NCBI GenBank assembly: GCA_964506505.1
Contig: CAZDKY010000019.1
Location: forward strand, 1 to 64,000
DNA: 64,000 nucleotides
Source of the DNA: M55B129 sp964506505
GTDB taxonomy: Bacteria; Bacillota; Dethiobacteria; DTU022
Reading direction: 5' to 3'
Shown: one piece after another, positions 1-7,878 of the stretch
Position numbering within the stretch: position 1 is the first letter of the stretch
How the letters are laid out: the number at the start of each line of letters is the position of its first letter
The notes under the pieces: model-generated
Told to the model about the DNA's origin: nothing
What the model saw: the letters and a program-made list of their open reading frames with translations, nothing else
The model's database searches: none
Translations under genes and position numbers: made by a program

Positions 1-277
1 CACCGGCCCTCAAAACAATAATTTACCTCTTCCTCTTTTTTGAGGGTCGGGCCGAGACCCGAAGACTGAGTGTTGAATGTCGAGGGCAGCCCTGGCGGAG
101 TCCCAAAGGGGAGCTGCTTCACTTCTGCACGAGCGATCGTGAGCGCTACCGCATTGTTTGCCCTTCAACTTGAAATGGTCATAGAAGATGAATGAAAAGC
201 GCGGCCGGCCGTGTTTGACTTTCGTCTCGAGGTGGAAGTAAAATTTTGTTATAGTTAGTGGGGAAATTTTGAAAAGT
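1..277. other. Left-edge region without a convincing gene
   Basis: No recognisable gene is seen. On the plus strand a frame is open from base 3 to a TGA at 171-173 (56 codons). It could be the 3' end of a gene that starts outside the window, but its translation resembles no family I know, so I do not call it. Bases 41-58 contain a small GC-rich inverted repeat (GGGTC...GACCC) without a T-run on the useful side. The region lies just downstream of the sigma-54 activator gene. Confidence 0.3.
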
Positions 278-1666
278 TTAAATCAGCCTGTGTCGATAAA
301 GCTTATTGTAGAGATTGCGGATTGAAATATCCAGCCGGCGGGCGGCTTCTGCCTTATTCCCACCGCATTCATTGAGAGCATTTAAGAGTATTTCCCGTTC
401 CCATTGCATATGCAGCTCCCTTAAAGTTCCTTCGAGAAGCCGACCTGCATTTTTACCTGACCCGGCAGCCTCTACAAAGGGCATCACCAGATGACGTTCT
501 TCCACAACATTTTCGTCCCTGTTCAGGTTTATGAGGGCCCTGGCAATGACATTCTGCAGTTCGCGTATATTCCCCGGCCAATCATATTCTTTAAGCCGCT
601 GATGTACAGACGGAATAGTTTCCACCGCCGTCCTGCCAAATTTTTGAGTGTAATAGGAAAGAAAGTGGTTGACCAGCAGGGGAATATCGCTTTTTATATC
701 CCGCAGAGGAGGCAGAAAGATTGGAAAAACATTCAGTCGGAAATAGAGATCCTTGCGAAAGAGACCTTTTTCGACAAACTCTTCCAGATCGGCATTGGTA
801 GCGGCGATAAGGCGCACATCAAGCCTCCGCGGACGCGACTCGCCTACCCTGATTATTTCTTCTTCCTGAATCGCCCGTAGCAGACGGGCCTGCGCTTCGC
901 TGCTCAGTCCGCCGATTTCATCGAGAAATAAAGTTCCCCCGCTTGCTTCCTCAAAATAGCCCTTCCGTCCGCCTTTTTTGGCACCTGTAAAAGCGCCGTC
1001 ACCATAACCGAAGAGTTCGCTTTCCAGGAGAGTATCGGTCAGAGAAGCGCAGTTTACCCTGATAAAAGATTTTTCCGCCCTGTCGCTGGCGTGGTGAATA
1101 GCATGGGCAAAGAGCTCCTTGCCCGTCCCGCATTCTCCGCGCAGGAGAACGCAGGCCGGTGTAGCAGCGGCCTGTCTGGCCCTCTCCGCTGTTCTGCGCA
1201 GCAATTCACTGCCGCCGATGATATCATCGAAAGTATAGCGTGATTCCAGCCGTCTGACCAGGAGGCGGGTCCTTTCCAGTTCCTCCATTACCCGGCGCAG
1301 CTCGGAAATATCATGGATTACCCCGACACTTCCCTTTAAATGTCCGTTGATGATCAGCGGAGCGCAGCTGACGATTACTTCTCGGCGAAAGGGCCCCACC
1401 TTCATGCGGACTCCTTTTATCGGTTTTCTCGTCTGCAGGACACGCATATGTACACTTTCGCCTTCTGCAATATCAACGGTCGCCGGCTTGCTGAGGACCT
1501 GTTCCTTACTCATTCCCGTAATCCTCGTATAAGCCCGATTAACCATCAGTCCAAGACCATTTTCATCAACCACGGAAACCGCGTCTGACAACGAATCAAT
1601 AATGGCCTGAAGCAGCTGCCGGTTTTCTTCGTCGGTGGCCAGGGAAGAAATCTTCTTTTCAGCCAT
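278..1666 (-). CDS. PAS-domain sigma-54-dependent transcriptional activator (Fis-type HTH)
   Basis: Enhancer-binding protein that would remodel RNA polymerase-sigma54 closed complexes with ATP. Seen in the 462 residues: a PAS sensor at about 18-120, a short coiled linker at 120-145, and the AAA+ core from about 149 to 375. The core has Walker A GECGTGKE at 177-184, the sigma-54 contact loop GAFTGA at 224-229 and Walker B GGTLFLDE at 243-250. A Fis-like helix-turn-helix follows at about 425-462. There is no response-regulator receiver domain, so the signal is probably a ligand or redox input to PAS. The ATG follows a GGGGGT ribosome site. It is the last gene after ligA and the acyl-CoA/mutase genes. 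Such activators often control nearby fatty or amino acid catabolism, but I found no -24/-12 promoter in the window, so its targets are unknown. Confidence 0.93.
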   Translation of the reverse strand: MAEKKISSLATDEENRQLLQAIIDSLSDAVSVVDENGLGLMVNRAYTRITGMSKEQVLSKPATVDIAEGESVHMRVLQTRKPIKGVRMKVGPFRREVIVSCAPLIINGHLKGSVGVIHDISELRRVMEELERTRLLVRRLESRYTFDDIIGGSELLRRTAERARQAAATPACVLLRGECGTGKELFAHAIHHASDRAEKSFIRVNCASLTDTLLESELFGYGDGAFTGAKKGGRKGYFEEASGGTLFLDEIGGLSSEAQARLLRAIQEEEIIRVGESRPRRLDVRLIAATNADLEEFVEKGLFRKDLYFRLNVFPIFLPPLRDIKSDIPLLVNHFLSYYTQKFGRTAVETIPSVHQRLKEYDWPGNIRELQNVIARALINLNRDENVVEERHLVMPFVEAAGSGKNAGRLLEGTLRELHMQWEREILLNALNECGGNKAEAARRLDISIRNLYNKLYRHRLI

Positions 1667-1774
1667 CTAACATTACCCCCGTAATCGGGTTAAAATAATA
1701 ATTATTTTCCATTTCTGAAAAGAGATATTTACATCCGCCAGAACATTTTGACGGCCCGATCGATAACCCATGGC

Positions 1775-3772
1775 CTATGCTAAAAGAACTTTGAAGTCTT
1801 TTTCGTCAATAATTTTGACCCCCAGTTCGCCTGCTTTTTCCACCTTACTGCCGGGTTCATCACCGAGGACCAGGTAATCGGTCTTTCCACTTACTGAAGA
1901 ACTTACTTTTCCTCCTGCTTTTTCAACAAGTTCCGCCGCTTCACTGCGGGTAAGTTCACTGAGCGCGCCGCTAAAAACAAATGTTTTGCCAGCCAGGGCT
2001 GATTTCCCTTCTTTCCTCCGCGGTTCGCTGAAATTAAGGCCCGCATTTCTCAATTTTTCCAGGACAGGCTCCGTTTCTTTTGTTTTAAAAAAACTGACTA
2101 CTGCCTGGGCAATCTTCAGTCCAATTTCATCAACAGCCATTATCTCTTCTGCAGAAGCTTCATTCAGCTTTTCAAGGGTACCGAAATGCTCGGCAAGCAA
2201 GCGTGCCGCTTTCTCTCCGACAAAACGAATTCCCATTCCGAAAAGAAGGCGGCGCAGGGGATTGCTCTTGCTTTTTTCGACCGCCTCGAGCAGATTTTCA
2301 GCCGATTTTTCTGCCACCCTTGGCAGTTCCTGCAGCTGTGAAGATGTTAAGTAATATAAATCTCCCACATTTTTAACCAGCCCTTCTTTAAACAGCAATT
2401 CAGCCAGTGCCGGCCCCAAACCATCTATATCCATCGCCCGGCGGGAAGCAAAGTGAACCAGTTTTTCCACCAGCTGAGCAGGACAGGATGGGTTCAGACA
2501 TCGCCTGACTGATTCTCCACTCAGGCGGACAGTTTCTGAACCACAGGAAGGACAGTATTCCGGCATCTGAAACTGTTTTTCTTTACCGTTTCTTCTTTCT
2601 TTAATTACTTTTATGATTTCCGGTATTATTTCCCCGGCTTTTCGGACCATCACCATATCGCCAATCCTGATATCTTTTGCGGCAATAAGATCCTCATTGT
2701 GCAGGCTGGCCCGCTGGACCGTAGAACCACTTAGATTGATCGGTTCAAGGATAGCAACCGGGGTTATTGCTCCCGTCCGTCCCACTTTGACCTGTATATC
2801 GATAACCGTGGTCGGTTTTTCTTCAGGTGGATACTTGTAAGCTATAGCCCAGCGGGGGCTTCTGGCCGTATTACCAAGGGATTGCTGCAGTTCCATCTCA
2901 TTTACTTTGACTACTATGCCGTCTATTTCATAGGGCAGTTCTTTCCTCTTTTCCCACCAGTGCAGGCAGTACTGCCAGACTGCATCGGGACCCCGGCAGA
3001 TTTGCCGGTTCGGATTGACCGGGAAATGTAGTTTTTCCAGATAGTCCAGCAGTTCAGACTGCGTTTTCAAGCTTAGCTCGTGTTCTCCGAGACCGTAGAC
3101 AAACAGCTTCAACGGGCGGTTTGCTGTCAAGCTGGGATCTAGCTGTCTTAATGAACCGGCGGCCGCATTGCGTGGGTTGGCAAAGATCATTAACCCATCC
3201 TCTTCACGCTGCCTGTTCAACCTTTTGAAATCCAGGCGGTTTATGTACACTTCTCCCCGTACTGTAATATTGAAAGGCTCAAACAGGTGGAGCGGAATCT
3301 GCCTGATCGTACGCAGATTGGCAGTAATATCTTCACCTGAATAACCATCCCCACGGGTTGACCCCCTGCTGAAAGTCCCATCTTCATACTGCAATGAAAC
3401 GGCCAGCCCGTCCATCTTCAGTTCACAGAAATAATCCAATTCTTCTTTGCCTGTCAGGCGGCGGACACGGCTGTCAAAATTGCGCAGATCTTCTTCGCTG
3501 AAAGCGTTGTCCAGACCGAGCATGGGCACCTTGTGTTCAAGTGTATCAAAGGAAGAAAGCGGTTTTCCACCGACCCGCCGGGTAGGCGAATCAGGTACCT
3601 GCAGTTCCGGATATTTATTTTCGATCTCCTGCAGTTCCTTCATCAGCCGGTCAAATTCATCATCGGCAATAACCGGTTCGTCCAGAACATGGTAGCGATA
3701 GTTATGCTCTTCCAGCAGGCAGCGCAGTTCTGCTGCCCTTTCCCGAGCCTTATTTAATTCTTTTTCGCTCAT
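1775..3772 (-). CDS. ligA: NAD-dependent DNA ligase LigA
   Basis: Seals nicks in duplex DNA during replication and repair, using NAD+ as AMP donor. The protein is about 665 residues, normal for the family. Seen in order: the NAD-binding Ia segment (YRYHVLDEP), the adenylation motif KMDG with nucleophile Lys119, the OB-fold, a four-Cys zinc finger (CPSC...CLNPSCP), helix-hairpin-helix repeats (DIDGLGP, LFGMGIRFVG), and a C-terminal BRCT domain (GKTFVFSGAL...DYLVLGDEPGSK). An upstream in-frame ATG exists at 3793. The ATG at 3772 is preferred because GGAGG lies five bases before it. Housekeeping gene that follows the mutase small-subunit gene after a 177-bp gap holding a promoter-like -10 box. 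Confidence 0.97.
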   Translation of the reverse strand: MSEKELNKARERAAELRCLLEEHNYRYHVLDEPVIADDEFDRLMKELQEIENKYPELQVPDSPTRRVGGKPLSSFDTLEHKVPMLGLDNAFSEEDLRNFDSRVRRLTGKEELDYFCELKMDGLAVSLQYEDGTFSRGSTRGDGYSGEDITANLRTIRQIPLHLFEPFNITVRGEVYINRLDFKRLNRQREEDGLMIFANPRNAAAGSLRQLDPSLTANRPLKLFVYGLGEHELSLKTQSELLDYLEKLHFPVNPNRQICRGPDAVWQYCLHWWEKRKELPYEIDGIVVKVNEMELQQSLGNTARSPRWAIAYKYPPEEKPTTVIDIQVKVGRTGAITPVAILEPINLSGSTVQRASLHNEDLIAAKDIRIGDMVMVRKAGEIIPEIIKVIKERRNGKEKQFQMPEYCPSCGSETVRLSGESVRRCLNPSCPAQLVEKLVHFASRRAMDIDGLGPALAELLFKEGLVKNVGDLYYLTSSQLQELPRVAEKSAENLLEAVEKSKSNPLRRLLFGMGIRFVGEKAARLLAEHFGTLEKLNEASAEEIMAVDEIGLKIAQAVVSFFKTKETEPVLEKLRNAGLNFSEPRRKEGKSALAGKTFVFSGALSELTRSEAAELVEKAGGKVSSSVSGKTDYLVLGDEPGSKVEKAGELGVKIIDEKDFKVLLA

Positions 3773-3862
3773 TTCAACCTCCGGAAACCTCAATGACTAT
3801 TCAGTCTCTGTTTCTGCCCAGGTCCGCTGCAGCGGTATGTTTTGATACTCACCATTATGACA

Positions 3863-3892
3863 ATTATAAAGTTACTTATCATTCAATACTAA
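3863..3892 (-). promoter_or_regulatory. Possible promoter for ligA
   Basis: On the minus strand a perfect TATAAT (3863-3868) is preceded, after 18 bases, by a weak -35 (TTAGTA, 3887-3892). It lies about 90 bases before the ligA start. It would let ligA be transcribed separately from the upstream mutase genes. Called by eye from consensus; the weak -35 keeps confidence low. Confidence 0.35.
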
Positions 3893-3949
3893 TTCCTGTA
3901 TTTTTTGTTCCCCTTTATTGACTTCTGTGGGGAACGACAGTCAAAATCG

Positions 3950-4363
3950 CTAAAGGGTTTGATTACTGCTAAAACTGCCGCGCAGGTAATCTATTATTGA
4001 ATCAAGGGAATCACCGGGAATAAAAATCCGATCGGCATCTCCTCTTTTAAGAAGCTCTGCAGCGTCTTCTTCCGGGATTATCCCCCCTACTACCACCAAA
4101 ATATCGCCCAATCCTTTTCCCCTGAGAAGGGCTTTAATACGCGGCACCAGGGTCAGGTGAGCCCCGGAAAGAATACTCAGGCCGACAACGTCGACGTCTT
4201 CCTGCAGGGCTGTCTCGGCAATTTGTTCCGCAGTCTGATGCAGGCCGGTGTAGACAATTTCCATACCGGCGTCACGCAGGGCCCTGGCCACCACCCTGGC
4301 TCCGCGGTCATGGCCATCCAGTCCCGGCTTGGCCACGAGAACCCTGATTTTTCTTCGGTCCAT
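3950..4363 (-). CDS. Acyl-CoA mutase small (cobalamin-binding) subunit, methylmalonyl-CoA mutase type
   Basis: B12-binding subunit of a split adenosylcobalamin-dependent acyl-CoA mutase; it pairs with the large subunit encoded just upstream. The 137 residues carry the base-off B12 signature D16-x-H18-x-x-G21 (His18 would be the lower cobalt ligand), then S63-x-L65 in GLSILSG, then a GG turn in VVVGGIIPEED. Length matches stand-alone B12 subunits, whereas in one-chain mutases this is the C-terminal domain. The ATG lies six bases after the TGA of a 23-codon small frame, whose last codons (GGGGGT) provide the ribosome site. Methylmalonyl-CoA/succinyl-CoA interconversion is the usual role, but the B12 subunit does not fix the substrate. 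Confidence 0.93.
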   Translation of the reverse strand: MDRRKIRVLVAKPGLDGHDRGARVVARALRDAGMEIVYTGLHQTAEQIAETALQEDVDVVGLSILSGAHLTLVPRIKALLRGKGLGDILVVVGGIIPEEDAAELLKRGDADRIFIPGDSLDSIIDYLRGSFSSNQTL

Positions 4364-4369
4364 ATATGA

Positions 4370-4441
4370 TCAACCCCCAATCAGCTTCCCGCCGGCTATC
4401 GTCAATCTTTCTTTCTTTACCGGTACTGATATTTCGTCCAT
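4370..4441 (-). CDS. Possible 23-codon leader or coupling small ORF
   Basis: Short frame starting with ATG at 4441 behind AAGGA (six-base spacing) and ending with TGA at 4372-4370, six bases before the ATG of the mutase small subunit. The predicted peptide is MDEISVPVKKERLTIAGG plus five residues (KLIGG). Its final Gly codons double as the Shine-Dalgarno site of the next gene, an arrangement that would couple translation. I recognise no family. It lies in the 251-bp gap between the large and small mutase subunit genes. It may be chance; a real peptide would show conserved codons in relatives. Confidence 0.3.
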   Translation of the reverse strand: MDEISVPVKKERLTIAGGKLIGG

Positions 4442-4521
4442 TGAAGATCCTTCTGTCAATCACTTACTGCCACGCCTCTGCAAAAGACTCAATAAAATTT
4501 ACTTATTATTTATCATTCTTA

Positions 4522-4536
4522 ATTGTTGCCAACAAT
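4522..4536. promoter_or_regulatory. Perfect 15-base palindrome, possible operator
   Basis: ATTGTTG-C-CAACAAT is a perfect 7+1+7 palindrome in the gap between the large and small mutase subunit genes. It has no following T-run, so it does not look like a terminator. A dimeric repressor site is possible. No other copy was noticed in the window. Confidence 0.25.
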
Positions 4537-4614
4537 ATCGTCTTCCGTTTAATTTCAGGTGAAAGCTGCCTTTCCTGAATCACTCTCAGCACGCGGTTTT
4601 TTTAAAATGACCGG

Positions 4615-6291
4615 TTAAAAAAGCGGTTTTTCCCGATATATGCCGAATATTTCTTTCAGTGCGGCCACGATCTCTCCTTCAGTGGCATAAACCCTGACCG
4701 CATCCAGTATTTTCGGTATTAAATTGTCTCCTCCTCGGGCCGTTTTCTTCAGCTCTGTCAGCATGGTGGAAACCGCCTCATTGTCTCGTGCCTCTTTTAA
4801 CTTTTGCAGGCGCCTGAACTGTTTCTCTTCCACCGCCGGATCTATCTTCAGCAGCTCAATCTGAAGCGATTCGCCGCTCGTAAAACGATTCACACCGACG
4901 ACAATGCGCTCCCCGCTGTCAATGGCCTTCTGATAGAGGTAAGCGGCGTCGGCGATCTCCTGCTGGAAAAATCCGCAGTCGATGGCTGCCATTACTCCGC
5001 CAAGCTCGTCAATACGGCGGAAGTATTCTTCCGCTTCCGCCTCCATTTGGTCTGTCATACACTCGATAAAGTAGGAACCGGCCAGCGGATCAATTGTGTC
5101 GGCAACACCGCTCTCGTGGGCGATCACCTGCTGGGTTCGCAGAGCTATCTTTGCTGATTTCTCAGTCGGCAGGGCCAGCACTTCGTCCATCGAATTGGTG
5201 TGAAGCGACTGGGTCCCGCCGAGGACGGCAGCCAGTGCTTCAATCGTGGTCCTCATAATGTTGTTTTCAGGTTCCCGCGCTGTAAGACTGCATCCAGCAG
5301 TCTGGGTATGAAAGCGCATTTTCAGGGAACGGGGGTCCCGGGCTCCGTACTGCTCTTTCATCCGCCGGGCCCAGATCCGCCTGGCCGCCCTGTACTTGCA
5401 GATCTCTTCAAAAAAATCGATGTGGGAATTAAAAAAGAATGACAACCGAGGGGCAAAGCGGTCCACGTTTAGGCCAGCCTTAATACCGGCTTCAACATAG
5501 GCAAAGCCGTCTGCCAGGGTAAAAGCCAGCTCCTGGACAGCAGTTGACCCGGCTTCGCGGATATGGTATCCGCTGATACTAACGGTATTCCACCTGGGAA
5601 CATGCTCTGCAGCAAAAGTAAAAATATCGGTAATCAGACGCATTGATGGTTCCGGTGGGAAAATCCACGATTTCTGGGCGATATACTCTTTCAAAATATC
5701 GTTCTGGATGGTTCCGCCAAGCTGCTCAAAACCGATTCCCTGCTTTTCCGCAGTGGCCAGGTACATACACCAGATTACAGCCGCCGGACCGTTAATGGTC
5801 ATTGAAGTGGTCACTTTGTCCAGGGAAATGCCGTCGAAGAGAACTTCCATATCGGCCAGGGAATCGACTGCCACCCCGCAGCGTCCCACCTCACCTGATG
5901 CCCGCTCATGATCTGAATCATATCCCATGATTGTGGGCATGTCGAAGGCTACACTTAGACCGGTCTGCCCCTGTTCGAGCAAATAGCGGTAGCGGCGGTT
6001 GGAATCAAAGGCGTCACCGTAACCCGAGAACTGGCGCATCGTCCACAGTTGGCCCCGGTACATACTGGCCTGAACTCCCCTGGTATAGGGATATTCACCG
6101 GGAAATCCAAGCTCTTTTTCGTATTCCAGGTTTTCAATATCGATAAGCGTATAGAGGTCCTGCACCGTCCTGCCGGATACCGTCTCAAAGGAACTTTTAC
6201 GTTCAGGCAGAACGTTTTTTTTATCCTGCCACTTTTTTAGCCGGGCAGCGATACTGTCCCTTTTTTTCTTGTCGTCCACCGGATTATTCAC
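4615..6291 (-). CDS. Acyl-CoA mutase large subunit, methylmalonyl-CoA mutase family
   Basis: Catalytic TIM-barrel subunit of a B12 radical mutase, expected to interconvert (R)-methylmalonyl-CoA and succinyl-CoA or a related acyl-CoA pair. The 558 residues contain YTRGVQASMYRGQLWTMRQ (69-87), GYDSDH, GGTIQNDILKE, PSMRLI and SGYHIREAG, all diagnostic. His243 corresponds to the catalytic His near the B12 face. Arg218 corresponds to Arg207 of the Propionibacterium enzyme, which binds the substrate carboxylate. Phe88 stands where that enzyme has Tyr89. Phe at this position with Gln at the Arg position marks isobutyryl-CoA mutases, so this Phe/Arg pair is mixed. The B12 domain is absent here and encoded downstream. 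MeaB is 13 bases upstream. Methylmalonyl-CoA mutase is most likely; another substrate cannot be excluded. Confidence 0.92.
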   Translation of the reverse strand: MNNPVDDKKKRDSIAARLKKWQDKKNVLPERKSSFETVSGRTVQDLYTLIDIENLEYEKELGFPGEYPYTRGVQASMYRGQLWTMRQFSGYGDAFDSNRRYRYLLEQGQTGLSVAFDMPTIMGYDSDHERASGEVGRCGVAVDSLADMEVLFDGISLDKVTTSMTINGPAAVIWCMYLATAEKQGIGFEQLGGTIQNDILKEYIAQKSWIFPPEPSMRLITDIFTFAAEHVPRWNTVSISGYHIREAGSTAVQELAFTLADGFAYVEAGIKAGLNVDRFAPRLSFFFNSHIDFFEEICKYRAARRIWARRMKEQYGARDPRSLKMRFHTQTAGCSLTAREPENNIMRTTIEALAAVLGGTQSLHTNSMDEVLALPTEKSAKIALRTQQVIAHESGVADTIDPLAGSYFIECMTDQMEAEAEEYFRRIDELGGVMAAIDCGFFQQEIADAAYLYQKAIDSGERIVVGVNRFTSGESLQIELLKIDPAVEEKQFRRLQKLKEARDNEAVSTMLTELKKTARGGDNLIPKILDAVRVYATEGEIVAALKEIFGIYREKPLF

Positions 6292-6304
6292 CCCGCTCCG
6301 ATAG

Positions 6305-7246
6305 CTATAGAAAGTCTATCTCCTCGAGCAGTTCGGCCGCGGCACTGTACGGATCCAGGCGGCGTTGAACGATCCTGTTCACCAGGGTTTCTATTTCAAT
6401 CCCTTCCCTGACCTGCTCCCATATTTTATTTTTGACCAGGTACTCCACCTGTTCGGTCAGTTCCCGCCTGACCCTTTCTTTTCGCACTTCCAGCAGTTTT
6501 TCGCTTTCTTCCATGAAATGGCGGTGGTTACGAAGCGCCTGCCACAGCTCATCCATTCCTTCGTTTCGCACCGAGATCGTGCGGACAACCGGCGGCCGCC
6601 ACTGTGTTTCACTTTTCATATCAAGCATGATATTTATCTCGGTAGTTGTTCTTTCCGCTCCGCTGAGGTCTGCCTTATTAACGACAAAAATATCGGCTAT
6701 TTCCATTATTCCCGCCTTAAGAGTCTGGACACTGTCTCCACCGGCGGGAGTGAGAACCACGATCGTCGTGTCAGCTGTTTTGACAATGTCCACTTCCGAC
6801 TGGCCCACCCCCACAGTTTCCACCAAAATGATATCCTTTCCGAAAGCATCGAGAACCTGGATTGCTTCTCTCGTTGAACGCGAAAGCCCTCCCAGGCTGC
6901 CCCTGGCGCCCATGCTGCGAATGAATATCCCTTCATCGAGGGCGTGATCCTGCATCCTGATCCGGTCGCCGAGGATTGCTCCCCCGCTGAAAGGGCTGGT
7001 GGGATCAACGGCAATAATACCAACCGTAAAACCGTCACGGCGAATCTTTTTTAACAGGCAGTCTACCAGCGAACTTTTACCCGAGCCGGGAGCCCCGGTA
7101 ATACCGATGACATAAGCATTTCCGGTATGGGGAAACACTTCCTGCAGGAGGGCCCGTTTTTCGGGGACATCGTTCTCAATATTTGAAATGAGGCGAGCTG
7201 CCGCCCGCCTGTTTCCCTGTAACAATTCTTTAACCAGCTGATCCAT
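6305..7246 (-). CDS. meaB: MeaB-type GTPase chaperone of the B12 mutase
   Basis: G3E GTPase that gates cofactor loading and repair of adenosylcobalamin mutases. Length 313, normal. Seen: P-loop GAPGSGKS at 51-58, DPTSPFSGGAILGDRIRM, the switch-region ETVGVGQSEVDI, and the guanine-specificity motif NKAD in FVVNKADL. The C-terminal dimerisation region is present. It lies between the adenosyltransferase gene (18 bases upstream) and the mutase large subunit (13 bases downstream), so the three are almost certainly co-transcribed. In split mutases MeaB binds the catalytic subunit and holds off cofactor release until the cofactor is adenosylated. The older name ArgK for this family is misleading. 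Confidence 0.95.
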   Translation of the reverse strand: MDQLVKELLQGNRRAAARLISNIENDVPEKRALLQEVFPHTGNAYVIGITGAPGSGKSSLVDCLLKKIRRDGFTVGIIAVDPTSPFSGGAILGDRIRMQDHALDEGIFIRSMGARGSLGGLSRSTREAIQVLDAFGKDIILVETVGVGQSEVDIVKTADTTIVVLTPAGGDSVQTLKAGIMEIADIFVVNKADLSGAERTTTEINIMLDMKSETQWRPPVVRTISVRNEGMDELWQALRNHRHFMEESEKLLEVRKERVRRELTEQVEYLVKNKIWEQVREGIEIETLVNRIVQRRLDPYSAAAELLEEIDFL

Positions 7247-7264
7247 TTATCGATTCTACCCCGT

Positions 7265-7792
7265 TCAGTATTCTATACCGCGGCAGCATTCCGCTCCCTT
7301 TTCGTAATGGTGTTTTATGGCCAGAACTTCGCTGACCATATCGGCTCTTTTAACCAGTTCAGGCGTGGCGTTTCTTCCTGTTAAAACAACCGCTACACCT
7401 GTAGGCTTCTGCTCCAGCATTTCCAGGAGCTCCTTTTCATCAATCAGACCGTAATCCACAGCGACGTTGATTTCATCAAGCACTACCAGGTCATATTCGC
7501 CGCCCATGATCGCTTTTTTTGCTTTGGCCAATCCTTCAACGGCCAGCTCTCTATCAACAGGATCCGGTTTTTCTCGATTGACAAAAGTATCCCGCCCCGC
7601 TCTTATTAATGTTAGGTTCGGCATATTGGCCGTTGCCAGAAACTCACCGTAATCGCGCCCTTTCATAAAATGAATCATGAACACACGATATCCATGGCCG
7701 AGGGCCCTGACGGCCTGCCCCACGGCAGCAGTTGTTTTTCCCTTGCCATCGCCGGTATAGACCATTACCAGTCCCGGCAGTTTTTCAGTCAT
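7265..7792 (-). CDS. Cob(I)alamin adenosyltransferase, CobA/CobO/BtuR family
   Basis: Transfers the 5'-deoxyadenosyl group of ATP to cob(I)alamin, giving the cofactor the mutase needs. The 175 residues start with the reversed P-loop GDGKGKTT at 14-21, followed by GQAVRALGHGYRVFMIHFMKG, LVVLDEINVA and VVLTGRNA, all typical of the family. Adenosyltransferases linked to MeaB and mutase are more often of the PduO type, so the CobA fold here is notable. It could serve both this mutase and general B12 synthesis or salvage. Position: 86 bases after an acyl-CoA dehydrogenase gene and 18 bases before meaB, with an AGGAG ribosome site before its ATG. Confidence 0.93.
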   Translation of the reverse strand: MTEKLPGLVMVYTGDGKGKTTAAVGQAVRALGHGYRVFMIHFMKGRDYGEFLATANMPNLTLIRAGRDTFVNREKPDPVDRELAVEGLAKAKKAIMGGEYDLVVLDEINVAVDYGLIDEKELLEMLEQKPTGVAVVLTGRNATPELVKRADMVSEVLAIKHHYEKGAECCRGIEY

Positions 7793-7878
7793 TTTTTTAC
7801 TCCTTTCGCCTGCATCTTTCAGCTTTTCTTTGCCTGAAATGCGCTATTTCGGCTGCCGCAATTACTCCTTTGACCGAA

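Noticed and set aside
3..173. Partial gene entering from the left edge on the plus strand
   Set aside because: 56 open codons with no recognisable similarity; could be chance.
3902..3950. Terminator after the mutase small subunit (GTTCCCC...GGGGAAC)
   Set aside because: On the coding strand the stem is followed by a run of As, not Ts.
4440..4480. Possible sigma-54 promoter (TGGCAG...TTGACA) between the mutase genes
   Set aside because: The GG and GC-like elements are about 12 bases apart instead of 10, and the -12 element reads GA.
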